From an uncultured Collinsella sp. (GTDB lineage Bacteria > Actinomycetota > Coriobacteriia > Coriobacteriales > Coriobacteriaceae): a stretch of DNA of 49,300 nucleotides. Made by a program: the position numbers and the translations under genes. The stretch's first letter is position 1. Every line of letters starts with the position of its first letter. The stretch spans positions 1 to 49,300 of the forward strand of contig USAJ01000009.1 in NCBI GenBank assembly GCA_900552685.1. The letters run 5' to 3'. Below the pieces are notes generated by a model that was given only the letters and a program-made list of their open reading frames with translations, had not been told where the DNA came from and ran no database searches. Shown in pieces: positions 34,128 to 41,488 of this stretch.

Positions 34128-35036
34128 ATGATCAAACTTGTGCTGACCGATATGGACGATACGCTGATTCCGGCTGGACATGACGGTGTCAGCGACTACG
34201 CCATTGAGGGTATTCATGCCATGCAGGCGGCGGGTCTGCACTTTGGTCCGGTTTCGGGTCGTCAGCCGTCCGCGATGGGCTGGATGTTCAAAAATCGTTC
34301 CGAGTGCTTTTCGACTGGCGCGTTCTGTAACGGCCAGGTGATGTTTGTCGACGGCGAAGTAGTCGCCTCGCGCGCAATCGACAACGATGCCCTGATGCGT
34401 TTGGCTGACTATCTGGAGCAAGAGACCGACGATACATTTCTAAAAGTCTATAGCCTGGGCGATGACTTTTGGGGCAACGATGCCTACTGCGTGACGAGCG
34501 ATCCCGAGCGTGTGTGTCGCGCTATGGAGTCGGGCGGCAATGCGTGGCTCAAAGGCGAAGAGGCTCCGTGCCGTCCCGTCGTCGATGATGCGACGGTGTT
34601 TAAGGCGAATATCTGGAGTGCCCGTTCGCGTGAGGAGCTCGCGGAGTTACGCGAGCGCGTTGCCGCTGAGGTGCCGGAAATCTCGCTTGTGTTTCCCAAC
34701 AACCGCGTGCGCCTGTTTGACATCCTTCCGGCTGGTTGGGACAAGGGCTGCGCTGCGCTGGAGCTGGCGCGCGCTATGGGCATGACGCCCGACGAGGTGG
34801 CCGTATTTGGCGATTCCGATAACGATTTGCCCATGATCGATGCCGTTCCCAACTCCGTTGCAGTCGCTAATGCCAACGAGGTCGTCACGGCGGCGGCGCG
34901 CTGGCATATCGGCGTTGCGGCAGATGATGCGGTCGCCGGGGCTCTGCATCAGATTGCCGCCTGCGCCGCGACGGGGGAGATGCCGTCGTTTATGCGCCAG
35001 GTGGACGCGGCGGGTCTTGGCGCCACGAACGTCTAG
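34128..35036 (+). CDS. HAD-superfamily phosphatase, Cof type
   Basis: The 302 residues have HAD motif I DMDDTLI (7-13), motif II SGRQPS region (about 42-47), a Lys site and motif IV GDSDNDLPMID (about 229-239), with a C2 cap between. Cof proteins hydrolyse sugar phosphates or related small molecules. ATG 34128 is preferred since the GGGGGG run lies just upstream; ATG 34113 is possible. A LysR gene begins ten bases after the stop, so they may be one transcript. Confidence 0.9.
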   Translation: MIKLVLTDMDDTLIPAGHDGVSDYAIEGIHAMQAAGLHFGPVSGRQPSAMGWMFKNRSECFSTGAFCNGQVMFVDGEVVASRAIDNDALMRLADYLEQETDDTFLKVYSLGDDFWGNDAYCVTSDPERVCRAMESGGNAWLKGEEAPCRPVVDDATVFKANIWSARSREELAELRERVAAEVPEISLVFPNNRVRLFDILPAGWDKGCAALELARAMGMTPDEVAVFGDSDNDLPMIDAVPNSVAVANANEVVTAAARWHIGVAADDAVAGALHQIAACAATGEMPSFMRQVDAAGLGATNV

Positions 35037-35046
35037 GGAGAACGTC

Positions 35047-35943
35047 ATGAAGCTTCAGCAGCTCAGGTATGTTGTTAAGGTTGCCGAATGCGGCAGCATC
35101 ACCGAGGCCTCGCGCCGGCTCTTTGTGTCGCAGCCTTCGATTACCGCGTCGATCCGCGATCTCGAAAACGAGATGGGTGTGCACATCTTTGAGCGCACCA
35201 ACAAGGGCGTCATTGTGTCCGAGGAAGGCGAGACCTTCTTGGGCTACGCGCGTCAGGTACTCGACCAGGCCGACCTACTCGAGGGCAAGTACAAGGGCGC
35301 ATCCGAGCAGGTGCCGCACTTTAGTGTGAGCTGCCAGCATTATTCCTTTGCCGTTAACGCGTTTGTCGATGTAATCCGCGAGTTCGATGCCGCGCGTTAC
35401 GACTTTACCCTGCGCGAGGAGCAGACCCACGAGATTATCGAGGATGTCGCGCATATGAAAAGCGAACTGGGCATCCTGTACTTATCCGAGCATAACCGCG
35501 AGGTCATCGAGCGCATGCTGGCGGCCAACGAGCTCGTGTTCGAAGGACTCTTCTGCGCCACGCCGCATGTCTTCGTCTGCGCCGACCATCCGCTGGCGGA
35601 CCGCTCCAGCGTGACGCTCGAGGATCTGGAAGACTACCCGTTCCTGTCCTACGAGCAGGGCAGCTACAACTCGTTTTACTATTCCGAGGAGCTGACCTCG
35701 ACGTTCGAGCGTCGCAAAAATATCCGCGTGCGCGACCGTGCGACGTTGTTCAATTTGGCCATGGGCCTCAACGGCTACACGGTATGCTCGGGCGTGATCA
35801 GCCACGAGCTCAACGGCCCCGGCATTATCTCGATTCCGCTCGACGTGGACGAGTACATGGAGATTGGCATCATCACGCGCAAGAACACGACGCTCACGCG
35901 CTACGGTCGGGCCTATATCGACGCGATTCGTCAGCATATCTAG
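35047..35943 (+). CDS. LysR-family transcriptional regulator
   Basis: The 298 residues have an HTH MKLQQLRYVVKVAECGSITEASRRLFVSQPS (1-31) and an effector domain. GGGAG precedes ATG 35047. The palindrome at 35990-36012 lies just after it and before the MetE-like gene on the same strand, which it probably activates. A sulfur or methionine signal is likely from this context, but that is inference. Confidence 0.9.
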   Translation: MKLQQLRYVVKVAECGSITEASRRLFVSQPSITASIRDLENEMGVHIFERTNKGVIVSEEGETFLGYARQVLDQADLLEGKYKGASEQVPHFSVSCQHYSFAVNAFVDVIREFDAARYDFTLREEQTHEIIEDVAHMKSELGILYLSEHNREVIERMLAANELVFEGLFCATPHVFVCADHPLADRSSVTLEDLEDYPFLSYEQGSYNSFYYSEELTSTFERRKNIRVRDRATLFNLAMGLNGYTVCSGVISHELNGPGIISIPLDVDEYMEIGIITRKNTTLTRYGRAYIDAIRQHI

Positions 35944-35989
35944 GCTGCTGTGCTCCGCACGGTTCAAGTCTCTTTATGACAGTCCAGAC

Positions 35990-36012
35990 TGATATAGGAA
36001 GCATCTATATCA
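35990..36012 (+). promoter_or_regulatory. Probable LysR operator before the MetE-like gene
   Basis: TGATATAG (35990-35997) and CTATATCA (36005-36012) are perfect inverse arms with a 7-base spacer, giving a T-N11-A core as LysR proteins favour. A TTATAA -10-like box is at 36018 with no good -35, as expected of an activated promoter. No S-box is seen. Confidence 0.5.
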
Positions 36013-36098
36013 AACTGTTATAAACGTATATTTTACGATGGTCATATGAGCGCCCATACTCTGTCTCGATAAAGCAACCAATGCAAAGGGAGATATCT

Positions 36099-37232
36099 AT
36101 GAGCACTTCGATTCAACCGAACGCGCCGTTTCGCGCCGATATCGTCGGCAGTTTTCTTCGTCCGCAGGCCGTGAAGGACGCCCGTGCCGCCTACGCCGCG
36201 GGCAAACTCGACGCCGCCGGTCTTAAGGCCGTCGAGGATGAGGCCATTCGCGACCTGGTGGACAAGCAAAAGGCCGCCGGCCTGCAGGTGATTACCGATG
36301 GCGAGTTTCGCCGCAGCTACTGGCACCTCGACTTTATGTGGGGACTCAACGGCATTGAACGCCGTGCCTCACGTACGGGCTATATGTTCCACGACGAGGA
36401 GACCACGGCCGATACCGCCGTGGTGACCGGTCCCATTAGCGGCGAGAACCACCCGTTCGTCGAGCACTTTAAGTTTGTCAAGGCGCTTGAGGGAGAGGGC
36501 CAGGTCGCACGCCAGACCATCCCGGCGCCTATCCAGACGTTCTCTGAGGTTACGCTCGATCGCTGCGACGGCCAGCAGGAGAGCCTGCGTGCCGTCTATA
36601 AGACCGATGAGGAACTTGCCGGCGCCATTGCAGCCGCTTATCGCACGGTGATCGCCGACCTGTACGCAGCAGGCTGCCGCAACATCCAGTTTGACGACTG
36701 CACCTGGGGCATCTACTGCGATACCGATTTTGTCGCCAAAACCGGCATGAGCCCGGTCGACCTGCAAAAGGTAAGCGAGTTGGGCGTGGCGCTCAACAAC
36801 GCTGCCATCGAGGGCAAGCCCGACGATCTGGTCATCAACACGCATGTGTGCCGCGGCAACTACCACTCCACCTATGCCTTTGAGGGCGGTTACGATCCCA
36901 TCGCGCCGTACCTGTTTGCGCATGAGGATGTCGATGCGTTCTATCTGGAGTTCGACACGCCGCGCGCCGGCGGTTTTGAGCCGCTCAAGTACGTTGCCCC
37001 GGGCAAGAAGGTCGTGCTGGGTTTGGTAACCACCAAGGCGGCAGAGCTTGAGGACGAAGACGTTATCGTCGAACGTATCCATGAGGCCGCAAAGTACGTG
37101 CCGCTCGAGAACCTGTACCTGTCGCCCCAGTGCGGCTTTGCCAGCTGCGAGATTGGCAACAAGCTGACCGAGGACGAACAGTGGGCAAAGATCGCGCTGG
37201 TCAAGCGCATTGCTGAGCGCGTTTGGAAGTAA
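36099..37232 (+). CDS. MetE-like cobalamin-independent methyltransferase (YxjG/H type)
   Basis: The 377 residues match the C-terminal catalytic half of MetE: FRADIVGSFLRP (start), DGEFRRSYWHLDFMW (about 67-81), the zinc ligands in NTHVCRGNYHS (His and Cys, about 247-257), YLEFD and SPQCGFAS (Cys, about 343-350). The N-terminal half of MetE is absent, as in YxjG/YxjH. It may transfer methyl groups to homocysteine from an unknown donor. AAAGGGAG precedes ATG 36099. Confidence 0.85.
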   Translation: MSTSIQPNAPFRADIVGSFLRPQAVKDARAAYAAGKLDAAGLKAVEDEAIRDLVDKQKAAGLQVITDGEFRRSYWHLDFMWGLNGIERRASRTGYMFHDEETTADTAVVTGPISGENHPFVEHFKFVKALEGEGQVARQTIPAPIQTFSEVTLDRCDGQQESLRAVYKTDEELAGAIAAAYRTVIADLYAAGCRNIQFDDCTWGIYCDTDFVAKTGMSPVDLQKVSELGVALNNAAIEGKPDDLVINTHVCRGNYHSTYAFEGGYDPIAPYLFAHEDVDAFYLEFDTPRAGGFEPLKYVAPGKKVVLGLVTTKAAELEDEDVIVERIHEAAKYVPLENLYLSPQCGFASCEIGNKLTEDEQWAKIALVKRIAERVWK

Positions 37233-37355
37233 CGTTACCGTTTGCAGGTGACGGCGCGCGCGAGACATGGCGTATCACGTACAATGGTTCGGATCGTATC
37301 GTTCGGGCAGGTTATCTGATATGCCTGATCGCCCTTCCATCATGAAAGGACTTCC

Positions 37356-37409
37356 ATGTCCCAATCCTCGACGCCCGCCGTATCTGAACTCGAGGAGACT
37401 GTCGAATAG
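37356..37409 (+). CDS. Possible 17-residue open frame, or remnant
   Basis: ATG 37356 follows AAAGGA at five bases and reads MSQSSTPAVSELEETVE then TAG. The start looks like the 5' end of an ordinary gene whose body has been lost, or a tiny peptide. The rest of 37233-37430 shows no other gene. A terminator follows at 37431. Confidence 0.3.
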   Translation: MSQSSTPAVSELEETVE

Positions 37410-37430
37410 TAGTTGTGTTCAGCTAAATCA

Positions 37431-37472
37431 AAAAATGGCGTCCATGCGTATGTACGCGTGGACGCCATTTTT
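37431..37472. terminator. Two-way intrinsic terminator
   Basis: The stem of 18 bp (37431-37448, 37455-37472, one G-T pair) begins with a run of A and ends with a run of T. It serves the plus-strand unit and, by overlap with its stop, the esterase gene on the other strand. Confidence 0.9.
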
Positions 37473-38184
37473 AATGCGTCAGTATCCAGTGGATGCCGCG
37501 CGCCATGCGCAGGTCAGTTTGGGCAAAGTGGTTGCCGGGGTTGAGCTCCAGCGTTGTTGGAATGTCATGCTCGATAAACAGCTCTTCCATCGCACGCGTA
37601 TCGTCGAGTACGTGCCGCATCATGCGGTTGGGCGTCTTGGTTTCCTTTTTACCGAGCGACAGATAGGCGGCGTCGGGCGTGGCTGTCATCGTGCGCTCTC
37701 GCGCGTAGTCGATAAAGCCGGGGAACCACAGCGACCCTGATGCACTTGCCGCGCGCTCAAAGACATCTGTTTGCCAAAGTGCCCACAGGGAAAAAAGACC
37801 CGCCAACGAGTAGCCGGCAATGCCGCGCCAGGTGGGCGGGCAGGGAAGTGATGATTCGGCCTCTGGGATTATCTGATTCAGCAGTTCATCGAGAAACTCA
37901 GACGCCTGTCCGCCAAAGGACTCGGCATCTCGTATAGTTCCCTCACATTCCCAGGGGCTCAGCTCGCGATTCCAATCGAGCCCTCCAATGGCGACAAGGG
38001 TGAATGGCGGGCAGTCGAGCTCTCGGCAGCGCTCGTAGACTTCACTACCGTCGCCCATAACCACGGGGAGGTAGATGACGGGCGCGCCTTCCACACACTC
38101 TGAATAAACGGTTATCTGCTTATGATGCGCTTCCAAGGCAGGCTTCTCTCGGTGTTGTGATATTGACAGCCTCAATTGTCGCAC
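37471..38184 (-). CDS. Esterase D/Fes-like alpha/beta hydrolase
   Basis: This protein of about 237 residues has IYLPVVMGDG (early strand), GGLDWNRELSPW, the nucleophile elbow GYSLAG (about 122-127) and a C-terminal His in NPGNHFAQT (about 218-226), matching the PF00756 esterase family. There is no signal peptide, so it is cytosolic. The start is uncertain: GTG 38184 has no clear ribosome site, and a TTG at 38136 after GAGAG is an option. Substrate unknown; enterobactin-type esterases are relatives. Confidence 0.8.
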   Translation of the reverse strand: MRQLRLSISQHREKPALEAHHKQITVYSECVEGAPVIYLPVVMGDGSEVYERCRELDCPPFTLVAIGGLDWNRELSPWECEGTIRDAESFGGQASEFLDELLNQIIPEAESSLPCPPTWRGIAGYSLAGLFSLWALWQTDVFERAASASGSLWFPGFIDYARERTMTATPDAAYLSLGKKETKTPNRMMRHVLDDTRAMEELFIEHDIPTTLELNPGNHFAQTDLRMARGIHWILTH

Positions 38185-38204
38185 GCTGGCACGGGGGCAG
38201 ACGC

Positions 38205-38246
38205 TAAAAGAAAGGCGCGGAGCCGCTCGATGCGATTCCGCGCCTT
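38205..38246 (-). terminator. Terminator of the NCS2 permease gene
   Basis: AAGGCGCGGA (38212-38221) and TCCGCGCCTT (38237-38246) form a perfect 10-bp stem, followed on the minus strand by TTCTTTTA. It lies 27 bases after the permease stop and just upstream of the esterase start. Confidence 0.75.
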
Positions 38247-38273
38247 GTTGTTTTGCTTTAGCAGGCTATGCCG

Positions 38274-39584
38274 CTACGCTACAAAGAAGTAGACGAGGAA
38301 GGCGAGGGCTGCGATCCACATGAGCGGCTTGATCTTGGAAGCCTCGCCCTTAAAGAGCGCGACGACTACGTAGGCGATAAAGCCCAGACCGATGCCGGCA
38401 GAGATGGAGTAGGTGAAGGGCACGCCGGCGACAATCATGAACGCCGGGAAACCCTGCGACACGTCGGACCAGTCAATCTCGGAGGCCTCGCTCATCATGA
38501 GGTAGCCGACGTAGACTAGAGCACCGCAGGTGGCGGCGCTGGAAACGATGGTGACGATGGGGGAGAAGAACGCGGCGAGAATGAACAGCACGCCGGTGGT
38601 GACGGAGGTGAGGCCCGTGCGGCCACCGTCGGCAGCACCAGAGGTGGACTCGACGAAGGTGGTGATGGAGGAGACGCCCATGAAACCGCCCACAGCAGCG
38701 GCGGCGGAGTCGACGATCAGAATCTCCTTGATATTCTCGACGTTGCCGTCGTCGGTGAGGAACTCGCCCTGCTTGGCCACGGCCATCGCGGTGCCCATGG
38801 TGTCGAAGAAGTCACTCATGAGCAGCGAGAACGAGATGACGAGGAGCGCGGGGTCGGTAAGGACCTTGACGATGGCAGGCACGCCGCCGGCGTCGGCGAT
38901 GGGGCCACCGATGCTCGAGAAATCGAGCGGGGCGATGATACCGGTCGGAGCCTGGGTCACACCTAGGGGGATACCGGCGATGACGGCGACGACGATGCCG
39001 ATGAGCAGCGAGCCGGGGACGTTGCGGCAGGCGAGGGCGACTGTCACCAGGATGGAGATGATGCCGACGATGAAGGTGGGGGAGGTGATGTCGCCCAGAC
39101 CGACGAGTGTACCGGCGCCAGCGGTGATAATGCCGGCATCGCACAGGCCAATCATGGCGATGAACAGGCCCAGACCCACCGAGATGGCGTGACGCAGGAC
39201 AACCGGGATGGCGTCCATGATGGCCTCGCGCAGGCCACAAAGCACGAGCAGCAAGATGACGACGCCCTCAAGGAAGATGACGCTCATGGCCACGTGCCAG
39301 TCACCGCCGCAGACGGTGGTGGTGATTCCGGCGATCATCGCGTTGACGCCTAAGCCCGACGCGCAGGCGAGCGGGCGGTTGGCGAAGATGCCCATGCAGA
39401 TGGTCATGATGCCGGCGCCCAGGCAGGTGGCGCAGGCGAGTGCTCCCGCATCGATGCCGGCGCCCGAGAGCACCGCAGGGTTGACGGCGATGATGTAGGC
39501 CATCGCCAGGAATGTTGTCAGTCCAGCGCGAAGTTCGGTCCCGATTGTGGACTTGCGCTCACTGACGTGAAAAAGTTCGTCCAT
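38274..39584 (-). CDS. NCS2-family purine permease, AzgA type
   Basis: The 436 residues have about 12-14 TM segments and the AzgA signature near the start, ELRAGLTTFLAMAYIIAVNP (about 18-37), with LLMSDFFDTMGTAMAVAKQG (about 255-274) in the core. AzgA members import guanine, hypoxanthine or adenine by H+ symport. AAGGAAAGGG precedes ATG 39584. I looked for a purine riboswitch in the 190-base leader and see none. A TATAGT -10-like box lies near 39640 on the minus strand. Confidence 0.9.
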   Translation of the reverse strand: MDELFHVSERKSTIGTELRAGLTTFLAMAYIIAVNPAVLSGAGIDAGALACATCLGAGIMTICMGIFANRPLACASGLGVNAMIAGITTTVCGGDWHVAMSVIFLEGVVILLLVLCGLREAIMDAIPVVLRHAISVGLGLFIAMIGLCDAGIITAGAGTLVGLGDITSPTFIVGIISILVTVALACRNVPGSLLIGIVVAVIAGIPLGVTQAPTGIIAPLDFSSIGGPIADAGGVPAIVKVLTDPALLVISFSLLMSDFFDTMGTAMAVAKQGEFLTDDGNVENIKEILIVDSAAAAVGGFMGVSSITTFVESTSGAADGGRTGLTSVTTGVLFILAAFFSPIVTIVSSAATCGALVYVGYLMMSEASEIDWSDVSQGFPAFMIVAGVPFTYSISAGIGLGFIAYVVVALFKGEASKIKPLMWIAALAFLVYFFVA

Positions 39585-39777
39585 GCATACCCTTTCCTTG
39601 TTCGGCCCCGAGTTTAGGCCGATTGACACGAACTCAACTACTATATCGCCTTTGAAAGGTTGATGTTCCTCGCATGTTGATGTTCGGCGCTTTGTAGCAG
39701 ACGGACGGTATTTTTCGCATGAAAATGTGTGGGTACCGTATACTTAAGCAGTTACAACGACCCCTATGGAGGAACGT

Positions 39778-40197
39778 ATGATTAAAGAGCTCTGCCACGA
39801 CGAGGCTATTCTGTCCCAGCGTTGCGAGGTCGCGACCGTCGAGGACGAGTCGGTGGCACAGGACCTGATCGATACCATCAAGTCGCTCGACGATGCCGGC
39901 TGCCTTGCCGCCAACCAGATCGGCGTCACCAAGAAGGTCTGCGTCTATCTGGACGACGCCGGCGAGCCCCATGTGCTGTACAACCCCCGTCTGGTGTTTG
40001 GCCTGGGTGCCAGCAAGATGGAGGAGAGCTGCCTGACGCACGAGGAGGTCACCAAGTCCACGCGCTATATCAAGTGCAAGGTTGCCTTTGACCAGATTGT
40101 CGACGGCAAGATGAAGGAGTGCCGCCGCGACTACGCGGGCTTTGAGGCACAGATGATCCAGCATATGATCGACCACTGTCTCGGCAAGTTGGTCTAA
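39778..40197 (+). CDS. Peptide deformylase homolog lacking the catalytic glutamate
   Basis: The 139 residues of the PDF fold have motif 1 GCLAANQIG (about 41-49, GxGLAAPQ in classic PDF), motif 2 EESCLTHE (Cys ligand kept, about 82-89) and motif 3 QHMIDHCLG (about 128-136), where classic PDF has QHExDHLxG. Both His ligands remain but the catalytic Glu is Met, so deformylation should be impaired. GGAGG lies five bases before ATG 39778. The stop TAA is inside the palindrome at 40195-40297. Confidence 0.8.
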   Translation: MIKELCHDEAILSQRCEVATVEDESVAQDLIDTIKSLDDAGCLAANQIGVTKKVCVYLDDAGEPHVLYNPRLVFGLGASKMEESCLTHEEVTKSTRYIKCKVAFDQIVDGKMKECRRDYAGFEAQMIQHMIDHCLGKLV

Positions 40198-40297
40198 GGG
40201 GATCAAAGCACCGCACCTTGCCGCTCAATCGTCGCTTGCGTACCGTTAGTACGCGGCGCTCCTCTTTCGTGGCAATCTGCGGCACTTTGACCCCTTA
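40195..40297. repeat. Dispersed imperfect palindrome, family D
   Basis: TAAGGGG...TCAAAG...GCACCTTGCC on the left meets its inverse GGCAATCTGCGG...CTTTGA...CCCCTTA on the right over about 103 bases, with a small stem GCGTAC/GTACGC at the centre. The TAA is the stop codon of the deformylase-like gene. A related element is at 49179-49259. The rest of 40298-40441 holds only the terminator and the ribosome site of the next gene. Confidence 0.75.
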
Positions 40298-40341
40298 GAC
40301 GACCTGCGGGGTTAACTTGGTTGAGTTTATCCTGTTTGAAT

Positions 40342-40378
40342 AGTCCGGGCGTGACATTGTTGTCATGTCCGGGCTTTT
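40342..40378 (+). terminator. Intrinsic terminator
   Basis: A 15-bp stem (40342-40356, 40361-40375; three G-T pairs) with loop TTGT is followed by TTTT. It lies 63 bases before the hydrolase start and closes the upstream unit. Confidence 0.8.
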
Positions 40379-40441
40379 GTGTTTAGCGCCTCTTTGATTG
40401 GTGACAATGAGATTAGCAAGAACGTAAAGCTAGGAGGCGCT

Positions 40442-41407
40442 ATGTGTACGAGTATTCGATTTACCGATAATTCTGGCCACATGTATCTGGGCCGCAATCT
40501 CGACTGGAGCTTTGACTACGGCCAACAGGTTCGCGTGATGCCGCGCGGGTTTCACATTCCGTATTCGTTTATCGACGACGCGACAGCGGCGCACGCGGTG
40601 ATCGGTATGTGCATCGATTACAAGAACTATCCCATGTTTTTCGATTGCGGTAACGATGCGGGTCTGGCTGTGGCGGGGCTCAACTTTCCCGGCTATGCCG
40701 AGTATGCCGAGGGCCCTGTCGACGGCAAGACCAATATCGCGGCCTATGAGTTTCCCTTGTGGGTGGCAGCGACGTTCTCGACGGTCGATGAGGTCGAGGC
40801 CGCGCTGCGCGACACGGTGATTGTCGCCAAATCTGCCGGAGAGGGGCTGGGCGTGTCGCTGCTCCATTGGATTATCGGCGACAGCCAGCGCAGCATCGTG
40901 GTCGAGATGATGGCTGACGGCCTGCATGTATACGACGATCCGGTCGACACCCTTGCCAACCAGCCGACCTTCCCGTGGCACATGGAAAACCTCCGCACCT
41001 ATATCACCGCCACAAGCGATTTTCCGCAGACGGCGACATGGCGTGGCGCCGAGCTCAAGCCCTATGGCGCGGGTGCCGGCATGCGCGGCATTCCGGGCGA
41101 TTGCTATTCGCCGAGCCGTTTTGTAAAGGCGGCGTACCTCAATGCCAATTACCCGCAAAAGGAGAGCGAGACCGAAAACGTCGTCCGCATGTTCCGCTCG
41201 CTCGAGGGCGTGGTGATGATTGAGGGGGCGTCCAGGATGGGCGATGGCAAGTTCGAGAAGACTATCTACACCGGATGCTTTAGCGCGCGCACGGGCAATT
41301 ATTACTACGCGATGTATGGGGATCCGTCGATTCGCTACGTGAGCCTGATGGATGCCGAGGGCGCGAGCCCCGATAGGCTCGTGGTTCCCGAGCCGCGCCG
41401 TTCGTAG
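40442..41407 (+). CDS. Choloylglycine hydrolase family (probable bile-salt hydrolase)
   Basis: The 321 residues belong to the Ntn hydrolase class. After Met removal Cys2 is the nucleophile; Arg18 and Asp21 of GRNLDWS fit the BSH active site, as does the Asn near 81 (LNFPGY), and NQPTFPWHMENLRTY (about 177-191) is the typical substrate loop. The family includes bile-salt hydrolases and penicillin V acylases; a gut Actinomycetota host favours bile salts, which is inference. There is no signal peptide. AGGAGG precedes ATG 40442; an upstream in-frame ATG is in the terminator region. Confidence 0.85.
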   Translation: MCTSIRFTDNSGHMYLGRNLDWSFDYGQQVRVMPRGFHIPYSFIDDATAAHAVIGMCIDYKNYPMFFDCGNDAGLAVAGLNFPGYAEYAEGPVDGKTNIAAYEFPLWVAATFSTVDEVEAALRDTVIVAKSAGEGLGVSLLHWIIGDSQRSIVVEMMADGLHVYDDPVDTLANQPTFPWHMENLRTYITATSDFPQTATWRGAELKPYGAGAGMRGIPGDCYSPSRFVKAAYLNANYPQKESETENVVRMFRSLEGVVMIEGASRMGDGKFEKTIYTGCFSARTGNYYYAMYGDPSIRYVSLMDAEGASPDRLVVPEPRRS

Positions 41408-41426
41408 CTCACTGGTCCGTTGCGAC

Positions 41427-41466
41427 ATAAAACGGCCTCGCACCTCTTATGAGATGCGAGGCCGTT
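41427..41466 (-). terminator. Terminator of the kup gene
   Basis: A 16-bp stem (41431-41446, 41451-41466, one G-T pair) with loop TTAT ends, on the minus strand, in TTTTA. It lies 22 bases after the kup stop and also between convergent genes. Confidence 0.85.
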
Positions 41467-41488
41467 GTCGTCAATGGCTGGTGGCGTG

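Noticed and set aside
35944..36098. S-box (SAM) riboswitch before the MetE-like gene
   Set aside because: No S-box consensus is seen; a LysR-type palindrome is present instead.
39585..39777. Purine riboswitch before the NCS2 gene
   Set aside because: The conserved loop words TATA..G and GGTTTCTAC-like motifs are not found on the minus strand.
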